Assembly: GCA_951812575.1 (NCBI GenBank)
Contig: OX638322.1
Coordinates: 3,476,501-3,540,500, forward strand
DNA from: Candidatus Binatia bacterium
GTDB taxonomy: Bacteria; Desulfobacterota; Binatia; Bin18
DNA: 64,000 bases
Direction of reading: 5' to 3'
Positions 48,962 through 58,182 of the stretch are shown in pieces. Every line of letters starts with the position of its first letter. The stretch's first letter is position 1. Below the pieces are notes generated by a model, which did not search any database, was not told the origin of the DNA, and worked only from the letters and a program-made list of their open reading frames with translations. The translations under genes and the position numbers were made by a program.

Positions 48962-49345
48962 ATGGCACGGATTGCAGGTATCGAATTACCCCGGAACAAG
49001 AAAATCGGTATCGGTCTCACCTATATCTATGGGATCGGACGGGTCACCGCCCTCAAAATTCTGGCCGAGGCGGGAGTTGACCCAGACGCCAATTCCGACG
49101 CGTTGGCGGATGATGAGATCGTAAATATCCGGCGGGCTATCGATCAAGACCACCGTGTCGAGGGAGACCTCAGGCGCGATGTTGCGAGTCATATTAAACA
49201 TTATATTGACATTGGGGCCTACCGGGGCCTTCGACACCGCCGAAATCTGCCGGCCCGCGGTCAAAAGACAAAAAATAATTCTCGGACGCGTAAGGGACCG
49301 AGACGGACCGTTGCCGGGAAAAAAGTCGCGCCTACTCCTAAATAG
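48962..49345 (+). CDS. rpsM: 30S ribosomal protein S13
   Basis: S13 contacts the large subunit and the P-site tRNA. The 127-residue protein starts [20 protein letters not shown] and has [20 protein letters not shown], with [20 protein letters not shown] near the C-terminus. GGAGAAGG lies before the ATG. It opens the alpha operon. Confidence 0.97.
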   Translation: MARIAGIELPRNKKIGIGLTYIYGIGRVTALKILAEAGVDPDANSDALADDEIVNIRRAIDQDHRVEGDLRRDVASHIKHYIDIGAYRGLRHRRNLPARGQKTKNNSRTRKGPRRTVAGKKVAPTPK

Positions 49346-49372
49346 TGGACGGCGTGAGGAGAGGGGCACTGT

Positions 49373-49771
49373 ATGGCAAAAGCGGCGAGGCGGTCTGTCT
49401 CACGGAAGAAGAAAATCCGGAAAAATATTCCAGAAGGTGTGGTGAATATCTACTCGACCTTCAACAATACTATTGTGACCATTGCCGACCCGCAAGGAAA
49501 TACTGTGGCCTGGGCGAGCGCGGGGAGCGTGGGCTTGAAGGGGTCACGGAAGGGCACGCCGTTTGCCGCCCAGATGGCGGCGGAGAGCGCGGCGCGTAAA
49601 GCGGCCGATGCCGGTATGCGCTCGGTTCAGGTGCACGTGAAGGGGCCCGGTGCCGGGAGAGAATCTGCGCTGCGAGCACTCCAGTCCGCCGGGTTTGCGG
49701 TGAGTCTTATCCGGGACGTCACGCCTATCCCTCACAATGGCTGTCGTCCGCCCAAGCGTCGCAGAGTCTAA
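49373..49771 (+). CDS. rpsK: 30S ribosomal protein S11
   Basis: S11 supports mRNA and the platform of the small subunit. The 132-residue protein has [40 protein letters not shown] and the C-terminal [19 protein letters not shown]. It lies between rpsM and rpsD, the conserved order. Confidence 0.97.
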   Translation: MAKAARRSVSRKKKIRKNIPEGVVNIYSTFNNTIVTIADPQGNTVAWASAGSVGLKGSRKGTPFAAQMAAESAARKAADAGMRSVQVHVKGPGAGRESALRALQSAGFAVSLIRDVTPIPHNGCRPPKRRRV

Positions 49772-49818
49772 GAGACCGCGTGTGCGAGCTGGGAGCTGAA
49801 CAGATCAGGAGGTTTTTT

Positions 49819-50451
49819 GTGGCACGCTATCGAGGCCCATCCTGCCGTCTCTGCCGTCGAGAAGGGTTGAAACTCTTTCTGAAAGGCGAACGGTGTTACA
49901 CGGATAAATGTGCAATTGAGAGAAGAAGCTACCCGCCGGGACAGCACGGTCAAGGGAGAGGAAGAAAGGCGACCGAGTACAGCGTTCAGTTGCGAGAGAA
50001 ACAAAAGCTGAAACGTATCTATGGGACGCTTGAGGGGCCGTTTCGTCGTCTTTTCGAGCGGGCCGAGCGCCAACGTGGCATCACCGGAGAAAATCTTTTG
50101 ATTCTGCTCGAGAGTCGTCTCGATAATATGGTGTACCGGATGGGATTTGCAACCTCACGCTCAGAGGCTCGCCAGTTGATACGCCATGGCCATTTTCACG
50201 TCAACGGACGAAGAGTGACGATTCCATCGTACGGTGTCAAGGCCGGAGACGAGGTGCAGGTACACGAGGCGAGCCGAAAAATTACCCGTATCCAAGAATC
50301 CGTCGAGCTTGCCCAGCGACGCGGAGTGCCAGAATGGCTTGAGGTCCAAACGGATTCTTTTTCTGGAAAAGTCCGTGCCCTACCGGCTCGGTCGGAGATC
50401 ACCTTGCCTATCAACGAACAGCTTATTGTTGAGCTGTACTCGAAAGTCTAG
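49819..50451 (+). CDS. rpsD: 30S ribosomal protein S4, zinc-binding type
   Basis: S4 is a primary 16S rRNA binder and in some species represses the alpha operon. The 210-residue protein has the Cys-rich N-terminus with CRLC and CYTDKC (zinc form), and the S4 RNA-binding domain with [20 protein letters not shown] and [16 protein letters not shown]. The start is GTG 49819, preceded by AGGAGG; an in-frame GTG at 49780 is further upstream. Confidence 0.97.
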   Translation: MARYRGPSCRLCRREGLKLFLKGERCYTDKCAIERRSYPPGQHGQGRGRKATEYSVQLREKQKLKRIYGTLEGPFRRLFERAERQRGITGENLLILLESRLDNMVYRMGFATSRSEARQLIRHGHFHVNGRRVTIPSYGVKAGDEVQVHEASRKITRIQESVELAQRRGVPEWLEVQTDSFSGKVRALPARSEITLPINEQLIVELYSKV

Positions 50452-50512
50452 CGTAACGGATTGGCGTGGCGGATCGTATTAGGCATGGATGCAGGACGAA
50501 AGAGGGAGCAGC

Positions 50513-51532
50513 ATGCAGGAGAGTGATCTCATCAAGCCCAAGACACTCGATGTTGAAGACAAAACCTTAACCCCCACCTATGGCCGCTTTATCGGCGAGC
50601 CGTTTGAGCGTGGATTCGGGACAACATTGGGCAATGCCCTGAGGCGCATTCTTCTCTCCTCCCTGCCTGGGGCGGCTATCACCAAGGTCAGGATTCAGGA
50701 TGTTGTGCATGAATTCTCGACGATTCCTGGTGTCACGGAAGATGTCACAGATATCCTTCTGAACCTCAAAGAAGTTCGATTCCGTCTCCACGACAGCGAT
50801 ATGGAAACGGCCACCCTGCGGGTCAATGGTGCGAAGAGTGTGAGCGCTGGGGATTTGGTCGTGGGTCCTCAGGTTGACATTCTCAATCCAGAGGCCCATG
50901 TTGCGAAACTGAGTCAAGACGGAAAGCTCGAAGTGGAAGCCGAGATTCGCACAGGGCGCGGGTATATGGCGGCTGACCGGAATCAGTCTGAAGAGAGCCC
51001 CGTTGGCACAATTCCCCTTGATGCGGTGTTTTCCCCGGTTCGAAAGGTCAATGTCACCGTCACCAACGCGCGTGTTGGTCAGCGGACGGACTACGAAAGA
51101 CTGGCGCTTGAAATATGGACCGATGGCAGCATTGAGCCGAAAGAAGCGGTAGCCGCGGCCGCACTGATCGCTCAAGATCAGCTCTCGATTTTTTCTGGTA
51201 CGACAGAAGGGATCGACAGCCAAGAAGAGCGTCCGGGACAGGAAGACCAGTCACCGACGAATGAAAATCTTTTTCGACCTATTGAAGAATTGGCGCTTTC
51301 GGTTCGTTCTGCCAATTGCCTCCAAAGCGCAGATATCCGCTATGTGGGTGAACTCGTTGTCAAGGCCGAGCCCGAACTGCTCAAAACGAAGAATTTCGGA
51401 CGGAAATCACTCAACGAGATTAAAGAATTACTGCATGAGATGGGATTAGAGCTTGGAATGCATCTGGAAGCATTTCCCCCTCGGGAAGAGTTGGATCGAA
51501 TGCGAGTCTCCCGTGAAGGCAATCTGGCCTAG
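50513..51532 (+). CDS. rpoA: RNA polymerase alpha subunit
   Basis: RpoA dimerises to start RNA polymerase assembly and its C-terminal domain binds activators and UP elements. The 339-residue protein has the N-terminal domain with [20 protein letters not shown] and [15 protein letters not shown], a linker rich in Glu and Gln, and the C-terminal domain at about 260-330 with [20 protein letters not shown] and [17 protein letters not shown]. The ATG at 50513 follows AGAGGGAG. It lies between rpsD and rplQ, as usual. Confidence 0.98.
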   Translation: MQESDLIKPKTLDVEDKTLTPTYGRFIGEPFERGFGTTLGNALRRILLSSLPGAAITKVRIQDVVHEFSTIPGVTEDVTDILLNLKEVRFRLHDSDMETATLRVNGAKSVSAGDLVVGPQVDILNPEAHVAKLSQDGKLEVEAEIRTGRGYMAADRNQSEESPVGTIPLDAVFSPVRKVNVTVTNARVGQRTDYERLALEIWTDGSIEPKEAVAAAALIAQDQLSIFSGTTEGIDSQEERPGQEDQSPTNENLFRPIEELALSVRSANCLQSADIRYVGELVVKAEPELLKTKNFGRKSLNEIKELLHEMGLELGMHLEAFPPREELDRMRVSREGNLA

Positions 51533-51565
51533 CCAGAGTCTCGGAGCAGCAGGGAAGCGAGGACG

Positions 51566-51961
51566 ATGCGACATCTGAAAGCCGGGCGAAAACTGAACCG
51601 TACGGCAGCGCACAGAAAGGCGCTGCTGCGGAACTTATTGAAGGCGTTGGTGCTGCGTGAACAAGTCCGAACGACTGACGCGAAGGCCAAAGAACTCCGC
51701 CGCTGGGCGGACCGTCTGGTGACCCTTGGAAAAAAGAATTCGGTCCATACACGCCGTCTTGCCTTCTCGTATCTTGGGAGCCGAAAACTGGTCCAACGTT
51801 TGTTTGATGAGGTTGCTCCACGCTTTCAGGGTCGGGCGGGTGGATATACACGGGTGCTGAAGATAGGTCCTCGCCGTGGAGATGCCGCTCCAGTCTCACT
51901 TGTCGAGTTTACGGAACGGGCAAGCGCTCCCTCAACCGGAGGAGGCGCTGGGAGCGTATAG
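51566..51961 (+). CDS. rplQ: 50S ribosomal protein L17
   Basis: L17 lies near the tunnel exit. The 131-residue protein starts MRHLKAGRKLNRTAAHRKAL and has LLRNLLKALVLREQVRTTDA, RRLAFSYLGSRKLVQRLFDE and VLKIGPRRGDAAPVSLVEF. The last dozen residues are a lineage-specific Gly/Ser tail. It ends the ribosomal cluster; a terminator hairpin lies 90 bp downstream. Confidence 0.97.
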   Translation: MRHLKAGRKLNRTAAHRKALLRNLLKALVLREQVRTTDAKAKELRRWADRLVTLGKKNSVHTRRLAFSYLGSRKLVQRLFDEVAPRFQGRAGGYTRVLKIGPRRGDAAPVSLVEFTERASAPSTGGGAGSV

Positions 51962-52050
51962 AAGCCAGGTCGGGGAGTCGAGGCGCCAGCCGGGGTGGTC
52001 GAGAATCTGAACAGTTCCTCGAAACGCGCACCCCAGTGGACGAGTCGGGA

Positions 52051-52080
52051 AGGGGGAGCGTTGTTCCCCCTTTGTCATTC
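52051..52080 (+). terminator. Intrinsic terminator at the end of the ribosomal superoperon
   Basis: AAGGGGGA (52051-52058) and TCCCCCTT (52066-52073) form a perfect 8-bp stem with a 7-base loop. A short T-containing tail (TGTCATTCTC) follows; the T-run is weak but includes the stem's own TT. It is 90 bp after rplQ and 56 bp before the next gene. Confidence 0.6.
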
Positions 52081-52128
52081 TCTCGGATAAGTCAGGTGTA
52101 TATGAGGAAATAGGAGGAAGGACTCGCC

Positions 52129-52776
52129 ATGGCTGTTCGGCAGTATGCCTTTCACGTTAATCTCCCCGAGGGGTGTATCGTATGCGGGAGTGTCGTGGTG
52201 AGCTTTCTTCTTGTCTTTGCTTTTGGGATCTATATCGGAAAAGAAGTGCAGGTGTATAAAACCGCCCGGGAGACGCGGACCGTACGCTTTCCGGTTGAGC
52301 CTGCTGACCACAACGTGTCTGTGAGTCGTCCTGCGCCCCAGACCTTTCCGCTGACTTCAAAGAGGATATCAGAGAAGAAGATTCAGAACGGCCAGCCGCA
52401 GACGATGTCTTCAGCTCCACCCGTTGGAGAGGGTGTTTCTGTAAACCCAGCGCAGGCGTCGCAAAACAAAAAGCGAGAGATCGCACTGACCGCGCCCACT
52501 CCAAGCAAAGGTAAAGCGCAAGACCAAAAAAAGCCGCAGGTTCCGGGTGGGTGGAGCATTCAGGTGCATGTCACAAAGAGCCCAAGTACGGCGCGCCAAC
52601 TTGCCGCGGAACTCCGTAGACGAGGCTATACCGCCTCCGTCAACAGGCTGACAAAGAACGGAGAAACATTGTACCGTTTGCGCGTCGGAACATTTCCCCA
52701 AGACGAGGCCCAGCGTGTGGCTGCGCGCTTTCGACGTGAAGAGAAATTCGCCCAGGCCTACCTGGTCTCAGATTAA
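52129..52776 (+). CDS. Membrane-anchored SPOR-domain protein
   Basis: SPOR domains bind denuded peptidoglycan, usually at the division septum. The 215-residue protein has one membrane helix (about 17-37), a long low-complexity linker rich in Pro, Gln and Lys, and a C-terminal SPOR domain (about 142-214) starting GGWSIQVHVTKSPSTARQLA and containing YRLRVGTFPQDEAQRVAARF. This is the DedD/FtsN-like arrangement. In E. coli, dedD also lies close to accD-folC, but this protein shares only the domain plan. AGGAGGAA precedes the ATG. A role in cell division or envelope maintenance is an inference. Confidence 0.9.
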   Translation: MAVRQYAFHVNLPEGCIVCGSVVVSFLLVFAFGIYIGKEVQVYKTARETRTVRFPVEPADHNVSVSRPAPQTFPLTSKRISEKKIQNGQPQTMSSAPPVGEGVSVNPAQASQNKKREIALTAPTPSKGKAQDQKKPQVPGGWSIQVHVTKSPSTARQLAAELRRRGYTASVNRLTKNGETLYRLRVGTFPQDEAQRVAARFRREEKFAQAYLVSD

Positions 52777-52793
52777 CCCTTCGTGCTGTATCC

Positions 52794-53813
52794 ATGACGG
52801 TCAAAGATGCCATCGCCCACGTGGTTGCCGGCGCAGATCTGACGGAAGAAGAGATGTATGCCGTCATCACCGATTTGATGGATGGGCAGGCCACTCCGGC
52901 TCAGATTGGCGCCCTATTGACCGCGCTTCACATCAAGGGTGAGACCGTCGCCGAGATCTCTGGGGCGGCTGGGGCTATGCGCGCTATGGCGACACCAGTT
53001 CGTCCGGAGCGCGCGGTTATTGATACCTGCGGCACTGGGGGAGACGGCTGCCATACGTTTAATATTTCGACCTGTGCCGCTTTTGTGGTTGCCGCCGCGG
53101 GTTTATGTGTGGCAAAACATGGCAATCGGGCAATGTCTGGAACGGTTGGCGGTGCTGATGTCTTAGAAACCCTCGGCGCGCGTATTGAGCTGTCGCCACA
53201 GCAGGTGGCATATTGCATGCGAAAAGTCGGCTTCGGATTCTTGCTTGCCCCAGCCTTCCATCGAGCTATGCGCCATGCGGTTGGCCCACGTCGGGAAGTC
53301 GGGATACGGACCATCTTCAATATCCTTGGGCCTCTCACGAATCCGGCGGGAGCGCAATATCAACTCATTGGTGTCTTTGACCGGCGTTGGGTTGAGCCGC
53401 TAGCCGTGGCACTCGGACGATTGGGCTGTCAGCACGGCTTGGTCGTGCATGGAGAGGATGGACTGGATGAGGTGTCGCTGAGCGGGCCGACGCAAGTTGC
53501 TGAGTGGGGGCTACAGGGCGTTCGGACGTATAACATCAATCCGACGGATTACGGTTTTCCGTGTCGTCCGTTAACCGCCCTCCAGGTCTCAAGTGCCCAG
53601 GAATCGGCAGATATCATCCGGTCGGTCTTAGCTGGAACCCCAGGTCCCCACCGGGACGTTGTCTTGCTCAATGCTGGAGCAGCCCTCTATGCTGGGAACG
53701 CAGCTGCGTCACTAGCAGATGGAATTGCGCTTGCCAGGACAACGGTTGACAGTGGAGCCGCGGCCCAGACACTGGAAGGATTTATCCCGCTGACCCACAG
53801 GGAAACGGTATGA
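52794..53813 (+). CDS. trpD: Anthranilate phosphoribosyltransferase
   Basis: TrpD joins anthranilate to PRPP, the second step of tryptophan synthesis. The 339-residue protein has the PRPP-binding DTCGTGGDGCHTFNIST near residue 77-93 and AKHGNRAMSGTVGGADVLE after it. The Mg-site region and LNAGAALYAGNAAASLADGI follow near the C-terminus. Its N-terminus is not fused to TrpG. trpE and trpG are not in this operon. Its stop overlaps the trpC start by 4 bp. Confidence 0.97.
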   Translation: MTVKDAIAHVVAGADLTEEEMYAVITDLMDGQATPAQIGALLTALHIKGETVAEISGAAGAMRAMATPVRPERAVIDTCGTGGDGCHTFNISTCAAFVVAAAGLCVAKHGNRAMSGTVGGADVLETLGARIELSPQQVAYCMRKVGFGFLLAPAFHRAMRHAVGPRREVGIRTIFNILGPLTNPAGAQYQLIGVFDRRWVEPLAVALGRLGCQHGLVVHGEDGLDEVSLSGPTQVAEWGLQGVRTYNINPTDYGFPCRPLTALQVSSAQESADIIRSVLAGTPGPHRDVVLLNAGAALYAGNAAASLADGIALARTTVDSGAAAQTLEGFIPLTHRETV

Positions 53814-54592
53814 TTCTTGACGACATCGTGGACTATAAACGCGAGGAAGTCGCACTCCAAAAACGGCAGGTATCGCTCGGCCAGCTTCAAGATATGCCGC
53901 TGTTCCACTCTCAGCCGCCCGGTCTTTTCCAGACCTTGTCTACCTGGAATGGGCGGACGATTATTGCCGAGATAAAAAAGGCATCTCCCTCCAAGGGCGT
54001 GATCCGGCAAGACTTTGATCCCCTCGCTCTCGCCCGTATCTATGAATCCTCGGGAGCCGCGGCCATCTCTGTGCTTACGGAAAAGAAGTTTTTTCAGGGT
54101 AGCCTCGAATATCTCAAACAGATTCGCCAGCAGGTTGCGCTCCCCCTCCTCAGAAAAGATTTCATCTCTGATGACTACCAAGTGTACGAAGCTCGTGCCT
54201 ACGGAGCGAGTGCTATTCTCTTGATTGTCGCGATTCTCGAAGACGCCCAGCTGCAAGACCTGATACATCTGGCGCAAACACTGGGGATCGACTGTCTGGT
54301 CGAAGTGCATGATGAAGCAGAATGCGAGCGCGCCCTGGCCCAGGACGCGTCCTTGCTGGGTATCAACAACCGGGATCTGCGTACCTTTCATACGACGATT
54401 GAGACGACTGAACGTCTGGTGCAAAGTCTGCCCTCCGACGTACTGGTGGTATCTGAGAGCGGACTGTCAACCCGGCATCAATTAAACCGACTCGAGGCTC
54501 AGGGGGTGCGGGCGTTCTTAATCGGTGAGACCTTTATGGCGGCGCCAGACCCTGGAGAGCCGCTCCGCTCGCTGTTAGGATATTCCTCGTAG
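53810..54592 (+). CDS. trpC: Indole-3-glycerol phosphate synthase
   Basis: TrpC closes the indole ring. The 260-residue TIM barrel has the catalytic lysine region IIAEIKKASPSKGVI at about 48-62, LPLLRKDFISDDYQVYEARA in the middle, and the C-terminal LGINNRDLRTFHTTI and VVSESGLSTRHQLNRL. Its ATG overlaps the trpD stop. It is separate from TrpF, unlike the fused E. coli enzyme. Confidence 0.97.
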   Translation: MILDDIVDYKREEVALQKRQVSLGQLQDMPLFHSQPPGLFQTLSTWNGRTIIAEIKKASPSKGVIRQDFDPLALARIYESSGAAAISVLTEKKFFQGSLEYLKQIRQQVALPLLRKDFISDDYQVYEARAYGASAILLIVAILEDAQLQDLIHLAQTLGIDCLVEVHDEAECERALAQDASLLGINNRDLRTFHTTIETTERLVQSLPSDVLVVSESGLSTRHQLNRLEAQGVRAFLIGETFMAAPDPGEPLRSLLGYSS

Positions 54593-54599
54593 TCTCCCT

Positions 54600-55223
54600 A
54601 TGTCCGTCCGCGTCAAAATCTGTGGTATTACGACGGTCGCTGATGCCCGGCTTGCCGTGCGGGCCGGCGCCGATCTGATTGGCCTGAACTTTTATCCGCC
54701 CAGCCCACGCTGTGTTTCTGGGTCAACTGCCAAAGCGATCCGGAGCATTCTTCCTCAGCATATTCGCTGTGTTGGTGTTTTCGTTAACGCGGAGCGGGGG
54801 CGTATCGCTGCCTATATTCGGTCTCTCTCGCTTGACGCGGTCCAGTTCCACGGTGATGAGGACGCTGCTGCCCTGACGGACTGGTCGGTTGCGACCATCA
54901 AGGCGATTCGGGTCGGCTCGGAGACTTCTCTCCCTGAGCAACTCGAAGGGATTCAGGCTGATTACCTCCTCCTTGACACGTATAGTTCTCGCGGATACGG
55001 AGGGACGGGCGAGACCTTTGCCTGGGGGTATGCTGCGACTCTTCCTCGGCTGATCCTGGACCGGACGATTTTGGCGGGGGGGCTCAATGCAGAGAATGTG
55101 GCCACTGCGGTTGCGGCCGTGCGGCCGTGGGCCGTCGATGTCGCCAGTGGTGTTGAGTCAGTTCCCGGACAGAAAGATGCTGAAAAACTGTACGCGTTCA
55201 TCAACAATGCCAAAGCTGCCTGA
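54600..55223 (+). CDS. trpF: Phosphoribosylanthranilate isomerase
   Basis: TrpF converts PRA to CdRP in tryptophan synthesis. The 207-residue TIM barrel starts [20 protein letters not shown] with the catalytic Cys, has [20 protein letters not shown] and [13 protein letters not shown]. The second catalytic acid lies in [20 protein letters not shown], and the phosphate loop in [20 protein letters not shown]. The end overlaps trpB by 17 bp. Confidence 0.97.
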   Translation: MSVRVKICGITTVADARLAVRAGADLIGLNFYPPSPRCVSGSTAKAIRSILPQHIRCVGVFVNAERGRIAAYIRSLSLDAVQFHGDEDAAALTDWSVATIKAIRVGSETSLPEQLEGIQADYLLLDTYSSRGYGGTGETFAWGYAATLPRLILDRTILAGGLNAENVATAVAAVRPWAVDVASGVESVPGQKDAEKLYAFINNAKAA

Positions 55224-56397
55224 TAAACATGGACATTTTGGTCTCTATGGTGGCCGCTATGTAGCGGAGACCCTGATGCCGGCCTTGCTTGAGCTCGAAG
55301 AGGTCTATTGCCAATGCCGCAGAGACTCGACGTTTAAGCGAGAACTTCGCGCACTCCAGCGTGACTATATTGGCCGACCGACACCGCTCACCTTTGCCGC
55401 CCGTTTGACTGAGCGACTTGGAGGAGCAAAGATCTATCTCAAGCGCGAAGATCTGTGTCATACCGGTGCGCATAAGATCAATAACACCATCGGTCAGGCC
55501 TTATTGGCAAAACGTATGGGGAAAGAGCGACTTATTGCCGAAACCGGGGCTGGTCAACACGGGGTTGCAACGGCGACCGTTGCGGCCCTCCTCGGGTTCT
55601 CGTGCGAGGTCTTTATGGGCCGCGAAGATACTGTGCGCCAAGCGCCCAATGTTTTCCGGATGCGACTCTTGGGAGCAACGCTGCGGGAGGTCATTTCTGG
55701 GAGTCAGACCCTGAAAGACGCGATGAATGAAGCCTTGCGTGACTGGATTACGCATGTGGCGCATACCTTTTATGTTATCGGAACAGTCGCCGGTCCGCAT
55801 CCGTATCCGATGTTGGTCCGTGACTTTCAGTCCGTTATTGGACGCGAGACCAAGAAGCAGATCGTGCGGCACGAAGGTCGTTTGCCGGACTACCTCATTG
55901 CTTGTGTTGGGGGTGGCAGCAATGCGCTGGGCCTCTTTGCTCCCTTTCTCCTCGAAACCGCAGTCCACATGGTTGCGGTTGAGGCCGGGGGGCTCGGTGC
56001 GGGTCGGAACGCGGCCTCAATGGCAAACGGGTACGCCGGCGTGTTGCACGGCAGCAAGACGTATGTGCTCCAGGACGAGACCGGCCAGATTGCCGCAACG
56101 CACTCGCTTGCGCCGGGGTTGGACTATCCAGGCGTTGGACCAGAATTGAGCTATTGGAATGACCAGCAGCGCATTCGCTGTGTAACGGTCCAGGATGCGC
56201 ACGCAGTCGAGGGGATGCGGCTCTTGGCTGAGACAGAAGGGATTATTCCTGCCTTGGAGAGTGCGCATGCCGTCGCCTATGCTGCAACTCTCGTCCCGCA
56301 ACTTCCAGCCACGGCTATTGTGGTGATCAATGTTTCTGGCCGAGGGGATAAAGACCTCCAAAGCGTGGCCAGCTTTCTTGGTGAAAACGCTCTATGA
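55207..56397 (+). CDS. trpB: Tryptophan synthase beta subunit
   Basis: TrpB condenses indole with serine using pyridoxal phosphate. The 396-residue protein starts [20 protein letters not shown]. The PLP lysine is Lys90 in [20 protein letters not shown], the catalytic Glu112 lies in [19 protein letters not shown], and the phosphate loop is [10 protein letters not shown]. The start lies inside trpF (17-bp overlap), and the trpA start overlaps its stop, so all three are translationally coupled. The type is TrpB1. Confidence 0.98.
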   Translation: MPKLPDKHGHFGLYGGRYVAETLMPALLELEEVYCQCRRDSTFKRELRALQRDYIGRPTPLTFAARLTERLGGAKIYLKREDLCHTGAHKINNTIGQALLAKRMGKERLIAETGAGQHGVATATVAALLGFSCEVFMGREDTVRQAPNVFRMRLLGATLREVISGSQTLKDAMNEALRDWITHVAHTFYVIGTVAGPHPYPMLVRDFQSVIGRETKKQIVRHEGRLPDYLIACVGGGSNALGLFAPFLLETAVHMVAVEAGGLGAGRNAASMANGYAGVLHGSKTYVLQDETGQIAATHSLAPGLDYPGVGPELSYWNDQQRIRCVTVQDAHAVEGMRLLAETEGIIPALESAHAVAYAATLVPQLPATAIVVINVSGRGDKDLQSVASFLGENAL

Positions 56398-57245
56398 CGC
56401 GCATTGCCGACACCTTTACCCAGTTGCGGGCTCGCGGAGAGGTCGGCCTCATCCCATTCATCACCGCCGGGGACCCCGATATCGAGACGACCTTCGCTCT
56501 CGTCCATGAAATGGTCCGACAAGGGGCCGACATCATCGAACTCGGCGTTCCGTTTTCCGACCCCATGGCCGATGGGCCGACGCTGCAGCGCGCTGCGGAA
56601 CGGGCCTTGCAGCACGGCACGTCGTTGGCGCACGTATTCGAGTTGGTGCGTCGTGTACGACAGTCGCTCACGGTCCCCATCCTGCTCTTTGGTTATTATA
56701 ATCCGATCTGGCGTTACGGTCGGGAGCGCTTTGCCGCCGATGCGCGCCAGGCCGGTGTTGACGGCGTGCTGTGCGTTGATTTACCGCCCGAAGAGGCGGA
56801 GGAGTTGAAACGAGAGACGGACCGCCACGATTTGGATATGATCTTTCTCCTCGCCCCGACCAGCTCGCTTGACCGCGCCCAGCGGGTGCTGACGCGGGCG
56901 CGTGGATTTGTTTATTATGTCGCGGTGACGGGGGTGACGGGGGTACGGGCGGCTCTCCCGGCGGATTTGAGCGCTATGGTTCGACGCATCCGCGCCATTT
57001 CTCCTGTGCCTGTTGGGGTCGGGTTCGGCATCTCCTCGGCGGAACATGTCGTGCAGGTCGCGGGGGTGGCGGATGCCGCTATTGTCGGCAGCGCCATTTC
57101 ACAGGTCATTGAGCAATCGCTGGGACAACCGGATATGGTGCCGCGCGTGGGCGCACTTATTGCCGAGCTCAAAACCGCCCTGCGCGGTCTCGCGACCGCC
57201 GCACGAAACGATACCGGGACGGCCAGCGCCCTACCCCGGTCCTGA
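56394..57245 (+). CDS. trpA: Tryptophan synthase alpha subunit
   Basis: TrpA releases indole from indole-3-glycerol phosphate and passes it to TrpB. The 283-residue protein has the catalytic Glu49 in [20 protein letters not shown] and Asp60 of that same motif, as in E. coli, followed by the loop-6 region [19 protein letters not shown]. The C-terminal tail of about 20 residues is a little longer than usual. accD follows after 34 bp. Confidence 0.97.
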   Translation: MTRIADTFTQLRARGEVGLIPFITAGDPDIETTFALVHEMVRQGADIIELGVPFSDPMADGPTLQRAAERALQHGTSLAHVFELVRRVRQSLTVPILLFGYYNPIWRYGRERFAADARQAGVDGVLCVDLPPEEAEELKRETDRHDLDMIFLLAPTSSLDRAQRVLTRARGFVYYVAVTGVTGVRAALPADLSAMVRRIRAISPVPVGVGFGISSAEHVVQVAGVADAAIVGSAISQVIEQSLGQPDMVPRVGALIAELKTALRGLATAARNDTGTASALPRS

Positions 57246-57279
57246 CGACGGGCGAAGAGTACTGAAGGAAGAGCGGAGT

Positions 57280-58146
57280 ATGGCACAGCCGGCAGTCACG
57301 CTGAGTCAAGAGGGAGGGGAGGCGATTTGGCTCAAATGTGCGACGTGTCAAGAAATTCTGTTTCGGAAGGAAGTCGAGCGTCGCCTTTTTATTTGTCCCA
57401 AATGTGGTGCTCACCTCCGACTGACCGCCGAACAACGACTGCTCACCATCGTTGATCGTGGTTCGTTCCTTGAGCATGCGCCGCACCTGTCCTCCACCGA
57501 CCCGCTGGCCTTCACTGACCGGAAACCGTACGCCCAACGCTTAGCCGAGGCGCGCGGCCGATCGGGACGAGCCGAAGCCGTTGTCTGCGGGGTGGCAAGC
57601 CTTGACGGGCGTCGTATTGCGCTCGGCTGTTTCGACTTCTCTTTTCTCGGTGGCAGTATGGGGACCGCTGTGGGGGAAAAACTGACGCGGATTATCGAGC
57701 ACGCCCGCGCAGAACACCTGCCGGTTATTTTCTTCTCCGCCTCCGGTGGTGCCAGGATGCAGGAAGGCGTGCTCTCGCTAATGCAGATGGCAAAGATCAC
57801 GATGGCGCTGGGTCGTTTGCGAGAAGCCGGCCTGCCGTATATCTCGGTGATGACTGATCCCACGACGGGTGGCGTCGCCGCCTCGCTGGGGATGCTGGGA
57901 GACATCAATATTGCTGAGCCAGGGGCCTTGATTGGCTTTGCCGGACAACGCGTGATCGAACAGACGATCCGGGAAAAACTTCCCCCGGGTTTTCAACGAG
58001 CGGAATTTTTATTGGAACACGGGATGGTAGACCTGGTTGTTGAGCGTAAGGATTTACGCGGGGTGTTAAGCCAGTTACTCGGCCTCTTATGCCAGCCAGC
58101 CGCCACTGCTGACTCGACCCCCAAAGCGTCCCACCCTCCCCCATAA
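57280..58146 (+). CDS. accD: Acetyl-CoA carboxylase carboxyltransferase subunit beta
   Basis: AccD makes malonyl-CoA for fatty-acid synthesis, together with AccA. The 288-residue protein has the N-terminal zinc ribbon (Cys20, 23, 39, 42), then the carboxyltransferase domain with CFDFSFLGGSMGTAVGEKLT, FFSASGGARMQEGVLSLMQM and TDPTTGGVAASLGMLGDI. An in-frame stretch continues upstream inside trpA; the ATG at 57280 was chosen for the match to the family. The trp-accD-folC order is known from other bacteria. Confidence 0.97.
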   Translation: MAQPAVTLSQEGGEAIWLKCATCQEILFRKEVERRLFICPKCGAHLRLTAEQRLLTIVDRGSFLEHAPHLSSTDPLAFTDRKPYAQRLAEARGRSGRAEAVVCGVASLDGRRIALGCFDFSFLGGSMGTAVGEKLTRIIEHARAEHLPVIFFSASGGARMQEGVLSLMQMAKITMALGRLREAGLPYISVMTDPTTGGVAASLGMLGDINIAEPGALIGFAGQRVIEQTIREKLPPGFQRAEFLLEHGMVDLVVERKDLRGVLSQLLGLLCQPAATADSTPKASHPPP

Positions 58147-58182
58147 CGCCCTATCCTGTAAGCGGCTATTCAGAAAGACAGG

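Noticed and set aside
57013..57279. An N-terminal extension of AccD reaching into trpA
   Set aside because: The extension is trpA sequence read in another frame. The AccD family aligns from the ATG at 57280.
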